Source: Mycobacterium sp. MS1601 (GTDB taxonomy: Bacteria; Actinomycetota; Actinomycetes; Mycobacteriales; Mycobacteriaceae). From it: DNA of 64,000 nucleotides. The stretch covers positions 6,200,001 to 6,264,000 of the forward strand of contig NZ_CP019420.1 in the NCBI RefSeq assembly GCF_001984215.1. Reading direction: 5' to 3'. Positions 58,049 to 64,000 of this stretch are shown one piece after another. A program made the position numbers and the translations under genes. A model generated the notes under the pieces. The model saw only the letters and a program-made list of their open reading frames with translations, made no database searches and was not told the DNA's origin. Numbering within the stretch: position 1 is the first letter of the stretch; every line of letters begins with the position of its first letter.

Positions 58049-58380
58049 AGAGGACCGTGTGGGCCTTCCTGGTTGATGTTCACATGGTTTCGCGTCGTCA
58101 CGCGTCAACCCCAGTGGCTACGGCCGTCGATCGAAGCTGTCGGGCTTTCCTGATAAGGAGCCCGGCAGCCACTACCGAAGACCGCCCACCTGAATCGGGT
58201 CCGTCGTGTCGCGCCGGAACGGCGGCGCGGTGTGCGCCCCGTACCTGCCGTCCGCACCGGCTGACCGGCGCAGAACAGCCCTACTCTACACCCCGACTTG
58301 CGGGGCCCGAGAATCTATGCAGGCAGCACAAAACCCGCCGCCGTGTGGCACGGCGGCGGGTTCGGTGACGGCTGTCTGCG
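58049..58380. other. Intergenic region between rpsO and pnp, including the pnp leader
   Basis: The 332 bases have no credible gene; M. tuberculosis has lppU near here and I find no trace of it. On the pnp strand, the region after the rpsO terminator could give a leader of up to about 280 bases. A hairpin candidate lies near 58140-58166 (CGGGCT/AGCCCG with a bulged inner stem). PNPase leaders in other bacteria are targets of autoregulation; that this applies here is inference. Confidence 0.45.
58332..58362 (-). terminator. Intrinsic terminator of rpsO
   Basis: A 13-bp perfect stem (AACCCGCCGCCGT / ACGGCGGCGGGTT) with a five-base loop lies 18 bases after the rpsO stop. On the minus strand it is followed by TT, giving a TTTT run at the stem end, the most canonical terminator in the window. 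Confidence 0.85.
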
Positions 58381-58650
58381 TCAGCGACGCAGGCCCAGAC
58401 GCTCGATCAGCGAGCGGTAACGCTCGACGTCGACCTGAGCCACGTACTTGAGCAGGCGGCGACGACGACCCACCAGCAGCAGCAGTCCGCGCCGCGAGTG
58501 GTGATCGTGCTTGTGCTGCTTGAGGTGCTCGGTGAGATCCGAGATGCGCTTGGTCAGCAACGCAACCTGCGCCTCGGGCGAACCGGTGTCGCTCTCGTGC
58601 AGGCCGTACTGGCCCAGGATCTCTTTTTTCTGCTCGGCGGTAAGCGCCAC
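58381..58650 (-). CDS. rpsO: 30S ribosomal protein S15
   Basis: The 89-residue protein starts at GTG 58650 ([36 protein letters not shown]). It has the central 16S-rRNA-binding motif [28 protein letters not shown]. The length is standard. It is downstream of ribF on the same strand and ends at a canonical terminator. Confidence 0.97.
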   Translation of the reverse strand: MALTAEQKKEILGQYGLHESDTGSPEAQVALLTKRISDLTEHLKQHKHDHHSRRGLLLLVGRRRRLLKYVAQVDVERYRSLIERLGLRR

Positions 58651-58752
58651 GAATTCACTCTTTTCTATCGGTCCGCGTTCGAACACCCGCCCGGCCGCCG
58701 CGAACTGCAGCACGGGGGAATACCGCCGCAGAGTCTAACAGCGCACCCGCCG

Positions 58753-59730
58753 TCAGAAAGAATCGCGCAGGATCGTCCTGGCTTTCTCCACATCACGTTC
58801 CATCGCTTTGACCAGATCGTCGACGTGGTTGAACTTCTCCTGGCCACGGATGCGCGAGACGAAGTCAACCGCCACATGCTGGCCGTACAGATCGGCCGCG
58901 GTGTCGAGCACGAACGCCTCGACCGTGCGGGTGCGACCGGAGAACGTCGGGTTGGTGCCCACCGACACCGCCGCGTCATAGCGTTCACCCGGGATCACGG
59001 TGCCCATGACAGGTCCGTGGCCGAGCACGGTGAACCAAGCGGCGTACACCCCGTCGGCGGGGATCGCCGAGTACATCGGAGGTGCGACGTTGGCCGTGGG
59101 GAAACCCAGGACCCTGCCGCGACCGTCACCTCGCACCACCACACCCTCGACGCGGTGCGGCCGTCCCAGCGCCTCGGCGGCTGCCACCACATCGCCGGCA
59201 TCGACGCAGGACCTGATGTAGGTCGACGAGAACGTCACCGTCTCCGTCGAGTGCTGCTCGGCAACCAGGGACATGGCTTCGACGGCAAACCCGAGCCGCT
59301 CCCCCGCCTTGCGCAGTTGCGAGACGTCGCCGGCCGCCTTCTTGCCGAAGGTGAAGTTCTCCCCCACCACTACCTCGACGACGTGCAGGCGCTCGACCAG
59401 GAGCTCGTGGATGTAACGCTCCGGGGTGAGCTTCATGAAGTCGGTGGTGAACGGCATCACCAGGAAGACATCGATGCCCAGCTGCTCGGCGAGTTCGGCG
59501 CGTCGGGTCAGCGTGGTGAGCTGCGCGGGATGACTCCCGGGGAACACCACCTCCATCGGATGCGGGTCGAACGTCATCAGCACGGCCGGGATGCCCCGCG
59601 ACCGCGCCGACTTGACCGCACGTGCGATCAGCTCGGCATGTCCGCGGTGGACACCGTCGAACACGCCGATGGTGAGTACGCACCTGCCCCAGTCCGAGGG
59701 AATCTCATCTTGACCCCGCCACCGCTGCAC
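58753..59730 (-). CDS. ribF: Bifunctional riboflavin kinase / FAD synthetase
   Basis: RibF turns riboflavin into FMN and then FAD. The 325-residue protein starts at GTG 59730 (MQRWRGQDEIPSDWGRCVLTIGVFDGVHRGH) with the nucleotidyltransferase GVFDGVHRGH motif and TFSSTYIRSCV. The C-terminal kinase domain has GFPTANV (GRGRVLGFPTANVAPP) and TVEAFVLDTAADLYGQHVAVDFV. It is divergent from mntR with about 80 bases between. Confidence 0.95.
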   Translation of the reverse strand: MQRWRGQDEIPSDWGRCVLTIGVFDGVHRGHAELIARAVKSARSRGIPAVLMTFDPHPMEVVFPGSHPAQLTTLTRRAELAEQLGIDVFLVMPFTTDFMKLTPERYIHELLVERLHVVEVVVGENFTFGKKAAGDVSQLRKAGERLGFAVEAMSLVAEQHSTETVTFSSTYIRSCVDAGDVVAAAEALGRPHRVEGVVVRGDGRGRVLGFPTANVAPPMYSAIPADGVYAAWFTVLGHGPVMGTVIPGERYDAAVSVGTNPTFSGRTRTVEAFVLDTAADLYGQHVAVDFVSRIRGQEKFNHVDDLVKAMERDVEKARTILRDSF

Positions 59731-59797
59731 GGGCCCCAGCCTACGGTGCCCGGAATCCGATAGCGCCTCTAGAGCCACGGAGCAGATGAAGGATGCC

Positions 59798-59810
59798 TAA
59801 ACTTTCGGGT
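59798..59810 (+). promoter_or_regulatory. Leaderless -10 element of mntR
   Basis: TAAACT (59798-59803) ends seven bases before GTG 59811, placing the predicted transcription start on or next to the start codon. An earlier in-frame ATG at 59793 overlaps this element. Confidence 0.6.
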
Positions 59811-60521
59811 GTGACGCCGGATGCGAGCCCCGAGACAGGGACCCCCGACCTCTCGACAGTGGCCCAGGACTACCTCAAGACCATCTGGACCGCACAGGAA
59901 TGGTCACACGAGAAGGTCAGCACCAAAATGCTGGCCGAGCGCATCGGGGTATCGGCCAGCACCGCTTCCGAATCCATCCGTAAGCTCGCCGATCAGGGCC
60001 TGGTGGACCACGAGAAGTACGGCGCCGTGACGCTGACCGAGCGGGGCCGCCGCGCAGCGGTGTCGGTGGTGCGCAGGCACCGGCTGTTGGAGACGTTCCT
60101 GGTCAGCGAGCTCGGATACGGCTGGGACGAGGTGCACGACGAGGCCGAGATCTTGGAGCACGCGGTCTCGGATCTGATGATGGCGCGCATCGACGCCAAA
60201 CTGGGCTACCCGCAGCGTGACCCGCACGGCGATCCGATCCCGGGTTCGGACGGCTCGGTGCCCACACCGCCGGCTCAGCCACTGTCGGCGTGTCACGACG
60301 GTGACCACGGTTCCGTGGCCCGCATCAGCGACGCCGACCCGGAGATGCTGCGGTACTTCGACGACGTCGGGATCGCCCTCGACTCCCATGTGACGGTGCT
60401 GGCACGACGCGACTTCGCGGGCACGGTGTCGGTGTCCGTCGGCGACGGCCACGACAGCTCCAACCGCACCGTCGAACTGGGCAGCCCGGCGGCGCAGTCG
60501 ATCTTCATCGTGCCCTGTTAG
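59811..60521 (+). CDS. mntR: DtxR-family manganese-responsive regulator MntR
   Basis: The 236-residue regulator has the winged-helix DNA-binding domain (TVAQDYLKTIWTAQEWSHEKVSTKMLAERIGVSASTASESIRKLADQGLVDHEKYGAVTLTERG). The metal/dimerisation domain follows (RRHRLLETFLVSELGYGWDEVHDEAEILEHAVSDLMMARID), then an SH3-like FeoA domain (VARISDADPEMLRYFDDVGI). It corresponds to Rv2788. It would repress manganese import when Mn2+ is abundant. The NRAMP-like gene at 24.8 kb is a candidate target. Confidence 0.92.
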   Translation: MTPDASPETGTPDLSTVAQDYLKTIWTAQEWSHEKVSTKMLAERIGVSASTASESIRKLADQGLVDHEKYGAVTLTERGRRAAVSVVRRHRLLETFLVSELGYGWDEVHDEAEILEHAVSDLMMARIDAKLGYPQRDPHGDPIPGSDGSVPTPPAQPLSACHDGDHGSVARISDADPEMLRYFDDVGIALDSHVTVLARRDFAGTVSVSVGDGHDSSNRTVELGSPAAQSIFIVPC

Positions 60522-60535
60522 CTCAGCGGTGAACC

Positions 60536-61423
60536 TCAGTTCAGGGTGGACGGCCGGATGACCACCACCGAGGTGGTGCGCCGACCTTTGTCCTCCAGCA
60601 GCGCCATCACCCGTCCGTCGGGCGCCACCGCGGCGTAGATTCCGTCCATTCCGGCTGCCACCAACGGCTTTCCGTGGCTGACGGCCAGTGCGTCGTCGTC
60701 GGAGAGCTCCCGGCGGGCAAAGGATTCCAAACAGGCCTCGTCCAGCGAATAGCTCAGCTGCGGCGCCTCGGCCAGTTGGTCGAGCGTGCGTGCCTGTGCC
60801 AGGCCGAACCCACCGACGCGGGTGCGTCGCAGTGCGGTGAGGTGACCACCGACGCCCAGGGCGGCGCCCACGTCACGAGCCAGCGCCCGGATGTAGGTAC
60901 CCGACGAGCAGTCGACCACCACGTCCAGGTCGATCAGGCCCGGACTGCGCCGGGTGTCCAGCACGTCGAACCGGTCGATGGTCACCGTGCGGGCGGCCAG
61001 CTCCACCGTCTCGCCCTCTCGGGCCAGTTGGTAGGCGCGTTTGCCTGCGACCTTGATGGCACTGACGGCCGACGGCACCTGCTCGATGGGTCCACGCAAC
61101 GCGCCGATCGCGGTGTCGATCCGTTCATCGGAGACATGATCCGCCGGGACTGATTGCAGCACTTCGCCTTCGGCGTCATCGGTGGACGTCGACTGCCCCA
61201 GCCGGATGGTGCCCGCGTACGTCTTGGAGGTGCCTGCCACCAGGCCGAGGATCTTGGTGGCCCGCTCGATGCCGATCACCAGCACGCCGGTGGCCATCGG
61301 GTCCAGGGTCCCGGCGTGACCCACCTTGCGGGTGCCGAAGATGCGCCGGCAGCGCCCGACCACGTCGTGGCTGGTCATGCCGTCGGGCTTGTCGACGACG
61401 ACGATTCCCGGGTCCGGGCTCAC
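60536..61423 (-). CDS. truB: tRNA pseudouridine-55 synthase
   Basis: TruB makes pseudouridine 55 in the T-loop of tRNAs. The 295-residue protein has [19 protein letters not shown] and the catalytic Asp in [16 protein letters not shown]. It also has [19 protein letters not shown] and [23 protein letters not shown] 61423 overlaps the pptT stop by four bases (GTGA). Its stop is 14 bases from that of convergent mntR. Confidence 0.95.
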   Translation of the reverse strand: MSPDPGIVVVDKPDGMTSHDVVGRCRRIFGTRKVGHAGTLDPMATGVLVIGIERATKILGLVAGTSKTYAGTIRLGQSTSTDDAEGEVLQSVPADHVSDERIDTAIGALRGPIEQVPSAVSAIKVAGKRAYQLAREGETVELAARTVTIDRFDVLDTRRSPGLIDLDVVVDCSSGTYIRALARDVGAALGVGGHLTALRRTRVGGFGLAQARTLDQLAEAPQLSYSLDEACLESFARRELSDDDALAVSHGKPLVAAGMDGIYAAVAPDGRVMALLEDKGRRTTSVVVIRPSTLN

Positions 61424-62082
61424 AGCACGATCGCCGTCAAGGCCAGGCCGCCGGCCACCGACCACCGACCACGCAGCCGGGTCAGCGGCGGGCCGTGTTC
61501 GGCCGCCGGGTCGATCAGGATCGCCGACTCGAAGCCGCCCGACTCACCTCCGCCGTCCACGCTGAACGTGATGTGCGCGTCCTCGAAGCCCAGCCAGCGG
61601 TGGGTCAACGGAAACCATGCCTTGTAGGTGGCCTCTTTGGCACAAAACAGGATCCGGTCCCAGTGCAGCCCCGCCGGCAGCATCGAGATCTCAGTGCGCT
61701 CCACCGGCAGGCTCACCGCGCCCAACACTCCTTCGGGCAGTACGTCGTGCGGTTCGGCGTCGATCCCGACGGAGCGCACCTGGCTCCGGTGCGCCACCAC
61801 CGCGCCGCGGTAGCCCGTGCAGTGAGTGAGGCTGCCGACAATGCCCGAAGGCCAACAGGGTTCTCCCTTGTCCCCCTTGAGAATCGGCACCTCGGGCTCG
61901 CCGAGTTCGGCCAGCGCCAGCCGCGCGCAGTACCGGACCGTCACGAACTCGTTGCGCCGCTTGGCCACCGACTTCGCCACCAGCGGCGCCTCTTCGGGTA
62001 ACGGGTGCAGATCGGGCGGGTCGGCGTACACCTCGGCGGTCCGCACGGTTGTCGGAGTGACAGCATCGAGGAGTTTGGTCAT
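61420..62082 (-). CDS. pptT: 4'-phosphopantetheinyl transferase PptT
   Basis: PptT attaches phosphopantetheine from CoA to carrier domains of polyketide synthases, NRPSs and meromycolate ACP, and is essential in mycobacteria. The 220-residue Sfp/EntD-type protein has the Mg2+ motif VGIDAEPHD and [21 protein letters not shown]. Also seen are [29 protein letters not shown] 62082 overlaps the phosphoesterase stop by four bases (ATGA). In M. tuberculosis the adjacent phosphoesterase Rv2795c is a known partner gene of PptT (PptH). Confidence 0.95.
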   Translation of the reverse strand: MTKLLDAVTPTTVRTAEVYADPPDLHPLPEEAPLVAKSVAKRRNEFVTVRYCARLALAELGEPEVPILKGDKGEPCWPSGIVGSLTHCTGYRGAVVAHRSQVRSVGIDAEPHDVLPEGVLGAVSLPVERTEISMLPAGLHWDRILFCAKEATYKAWFPLTHRWLGFEDAHITFSVDGGGESGGFESAILIDPAAEHGPPLTRLRGRWSVAGGLALTAIVL

Positions 62083-63041
62083 GACTTCCTACTGCGCAGA
62101 CGCTCGCGGAACTGCTCGGACTGCGCCTTCATCTCCGGGGTGATGACGAAGTGACCACCGAAGTCGTTGAGGTAGCCCGGCGCGTACTTCGGGTCGGGCA
62201 GGATCTGACGCAGCCAGCGATAGGGCTTGCGGCGCCGCCATTCTCGCGGATAGCCCACCGACACCTCTTCGAACCGCACGTCGTCGTACCAGGTGGTGCG
62301 CGGGATGTGCAGGTGCCCGTACACCGAGCACACCGCGTTGTAACGGGTGTGCCAGTCCCTGGTCTCGGTGGTACCGCACCACAGCGAGAATTCCGGATAG
62401 AACAGCACGTCGCAGGGTTCGCGCACCAGCGGAAAGTGGTTCACCAGCACCGTCGGCATCATCCAGTCCAGGTCTTCGAGCCGTTTCCTGGTGTGCGACA
62501 ACCGGTCCCGACACCAGGCGTCCTTGGTGGCGTACGGCTCGCTGGACAGCAGGAACTCGTCGGTGGCCACCACGTTGTTCTCGCGGGCGATGGCCAGACC
62601 TTCGCTCTTGGTGGCTGCCCCGGCGGGAAGGAACGTGTAGTCGTAGAGCAGGAACATCGGCACGATGGTGGCCGGGCCGCCTTCGTCGGTCCACACCGGA
62701 AACGGGTGCTCCGGAGTGACGATGCCCATCTCGTCGCACATCTGCACCAGATAGTCGTAGCGGGCACGGCCGAACACCTGCATCGGATCCTTGCCGGTGG
62801 TCCACAGCTCATGGTTGCCGGGCACCCAGATCACCTTCGCGAAGCGCTTGCGCAACAGATCGAGTGACCAGCGGATCTCGTCGGTGCGTTCGGCGACATC
62901 GCCGGCGACGATCAGCCAGTCGTCGGGTGAGGACGGGTACAGCGACTCGGTGACCGGCTTGTTGCCGGTGTGCCCGGTGTGCAGATCACTGATCGCCCAC
63001 AGGGTCGGCCGGTTGCGGCTTGGCAGGTCATGGGTCGACAC
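62079..63041 (-). CDS. pptH: Metallophosphoesterase, PptH-like (Rv2795c-like)
   Basis: The 320-residue calcineurin-type phosphoesterase has the full metal set: SDLHTGHTG, IVAGDVAERTDE, VPGNHELWTT, VLVNHFPL and GHLHIPRTTWYDD. In M. tuberculosis the homologue hydrolyses phosphopantetheine from carrier proteins, opposing PptT. The tight coupling with pptT supports the same here. The start is at 63041 with a 133-base spacer to the divergent DUF3558 gene. Confidence 0.9.
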   Translation of the reverse strand: MSTHDLPSRNRPTLWAISDLHTGHTGNKPVTESLYPSSPDDWLIVAGDVAERTDEIRWSLDLLRKRFAKVIWVPGNHELWTTGKDPMQVFGRARYDYLVQMCDEMGIVTPEHPFPVWTDEGGPATIVPMFLLYDYTFLPAGAATKSEGLAIARENNVVATDEFLLSSEPYATKDAWCRDRLSHTRKRLEDLDWMMPTVLVNHFPLVREPCDVLFYPEFSLWCGTTETRDWHTRYNAVCSVYGHLHIPRTTWYDDVRFEEVSVGYPREWRRRKPYRWLRQILPDPKYAPGYLNDFGGHFVITPEMKAQSEQFRERLRSRKS

Positions 63042-63173
63042 AACACCTCAGCCTAATGAAGTCACGGCCTGCCCAGTGACGGCGAGGCCCCGCGCGACGA
63101 AACTAGAACAGGTTCTCATCTCGACTTGTACACTCCACGCCAGCGGAACTCTCGTCGACTCGAAAGGGATGTG

Positions 63174-63755
63174 ATGCTCACCAGGATGCGGTTGCTCGCA
63201 GCACTGGGCGCCGTGTTCGCCGCGGTGGTCATCATGGTCGGCAACCCCGCCCCGACGCCCGTCGCCACCGACGTGGCGCTGCGCGGTACGGGAGCTCCTT
63301 ATCCGCTGGCCACCACCACCATCAAGTGGCCGGTGCTCGAGACCACCGACCCGTCACCGTTCGAACCATGCCGCGACCTGCCCATCGACGTGATCAACAA
63401 CATCGGGCTCGGATTCACGCCACCTGAGATCGAAACCATCAATCGCTGCAAACTCGATGCGGGCAACTACCAGATGGCTGTCGAGGCAGTGGTGTGGCGC
63501 AGTTTCGAACAGACCCTGCCGCCGGATGCCGTCGAACTCGACATCGCCGGTCACCGCGCCGCGCAGTATTGGATCATGAAGCCGACCGACTGGAACAATC
63601 GCTGGTGGTTCACGTGCATGGTGGCGTTCAAGACCAGCTACGGCTTGATTCAGCAGTCGCTGTTCTACTCCCCCATCTACTCCGAACCCGATGTCGACTG
63701 CATGGCGGAGAACCTGCGCCGGGCCCACGAGCTGGCCCCGCACTACGTCTACTAG
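63174..63755 (+). CDS. Secreted DUF3558-type protein (LppV-like)
   Basis: The 193-residue protein starts with a signal peptide (MLTRMRLLAALGAVFAAVVIMVGNPAPTPVA). The mature part resembles DUF3558 lipoproteins (FEPCRDLPIDVINNIGLGFTPPEIETINRCKLDAGNYQM; WWFTCMVAFKTSYGLIQQSLFYS). Four cysteines could form two disulfides. Unlike typical Lpp proteins of this family there is no lipobox cysteine, so it would be secreted or anchored by the uncleaved helix. ATG 63174 has AAAGGGA upstream. The role is unknown. Confidence 0.78.
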   Translation: MLTRMRLLAALGAVFAAVVIMVGNPAPTPVATDVALRGTGAPYPLATTTIKWPVLETTDPSPFEPCRDLPIDVINNIGLGFTPPEIETINRCKLDAGNYQMAVEAVVWRSFEQTLPPDAVELDIAGHRAAQYWIMKPTDWNNRWWFTCMVAFKTSYGLIQQSLFYSPIYSEPDVDCMAENLRRAHELAPHYVY

Positions 63756-63761
63756 AGAAGC

Positions 63762-63774
63762 TAATCTGGGTGCG
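63762..63774 (+). promoter_or_regulatory. Leaderless -10 element of the CocE/NonD gene
   Basis: TAATCT (63762-63767) ends exactly seven bases before GTG 63775, only six bases after the stop of the previous gene. Despite the tandem layout, the hydrolase gene may have its own leaderless promoter. Confidence 0.55.
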
Positions 63775-64000
63775 GTGACCGCGATCTCCGACCGCATTGC
63801 CACACCAGCCCTGCGCACCCGCCTGGCCCGCGCCGCGGGCACCGCCGTGAGCCGCCTGATCGGCACCACCCCACCCACCACCGGGTACCAGGTGAGGCGC
63901 GGCATCCGAATCCCGATGCGCGACGGCGTCGACCTGCTGGCCGATCACTACGTGCCCGACACGCCCATCGGCACCCTGCTGGTGCGAGGCCCGTACGGCA
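63775..64000 (+). CDS. CocE/NonD family hydrolase, N-terminal part (3' end outside window)
   Basis: The frame from GTG 63775 reads MTAISDRIATPALRTRLARA and reaches RIPMRDGVDLLADHYVP and TLLVRGPYG at the window edge. The pattern IPMRDGVxLxADxYxP followed by a strand and (V/R)RxPYG is the N-terminal signature of CocE/NonD and X-Pro dipeptidyl-peptidase S15 hydrolases. A Ser-Asp-His triad would be downstream and is not visible. The M. tuberculosis counterpart would be Rv2800. No signal peptide is seen. Confidence 0.82.
   Translation, partial: MTAISDRIATPALRTRLARAAGTAVSRLIGTTPPTTGYQVRRGIRIPMRDGVDLLADHYVPDTPIGTLLVRGPYG

Noticed and set aside
55772..58153. 793-codon plus-strand frame covering pnp
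   Set aside because: It is the antisense of an unmistakable PNPase; composition is Leu/Gly/His/Val-rich without motifs.

Overview
The window is high-GC actinobacterial DNA from a mycobacterium, most likely a rapid grower (Mycolicibacterium type). Gene content and order follow the Mycobacterium tuberculosis segment from about Rv2713 to Rv2800 almost gene for gene: sthA, PAC2, nrdR, chiZ/lexA, fadE20, hflX-dapF-miaA, miaB, recX-recA, the clgR/psp locus, pgsA3/argA, ftsK, rnj-dapA-thyX, dfrA-thyA, dapB, ald, pepR-pnp-rpsO-ribF, mntR and truB-pptT. The recA here has no intein. A glutamate-type ABC transporter, a ferritin, an NRAMP-like transporter and a ketopantoate reductase-like gene sit between miaB and recX, which argues against the tuberculosis complex.

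Layout. 1-6 kb: the end of sthA, a PAC2 protein, an alpha/beta hydrolase, a PhzF protein, nrdR, and the divergent SOS pair chiZ/lexA with three LexA-box candidates. 6-12 kb: a large LGFP-repeat envelope protein, fadE20 and a divergent BisC/TorA-type molybdoenzyme, with a palindromic operator between the last two. 12-20.7 kb: a minus-strand block for ribosome rescue, lysine/peptidoglycan precursor synthesis and tRNA modification (hflX, dapF, miaA, two conserved genes, miaB). 20.8-27.2 kb: gluABCD, ferritin, NRAMP-like transporter and KPR-like enzyme. 27.2-34.7 kb: recX-recA, a GT1 glycosyltransferase, ephG, the psp stress operon with its activator clgR, pncC and pgsA3, argA. 34.7-44.2 kb: ftsK, a mycofactocin-type SDR, rnj, dapA, thyX, and an overlapping thyA-dfrA-AlkX/YcaQ-like operon. 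44.2-54.5 kb: a dienelactone hydrolase, a CitE-like lyase, small membrane proteins, dapB, an Fe-S molybdoenzyme, a DUF1275 protein, the aldR/ald pair, a DUF4334 protein and a class A beta-lactamase. 54.5-64 kb: pepR-pnp-rpsO-ribF, mntR, truB-pptT-metallophosphoesterase, a DUF3558 protein and the start of a CocE/NonD hydrolase.

Three genes carry what looks like a single missing base in a short G/C run: recA, the beta-lactamase and the DUF349 gene. The shared signature suggests consensus errors, but each would be consequential if real. Many monocistronic genes have a -10 hexamer 6-8 nt before ATG/GTG, the signature of leaderless transcripts. Several convergent gene pairs end on overlapping stop codons or on strong hairpins. 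No tRNA, rRNA, CRISPR array, insertion sequence or phage gene was seen.
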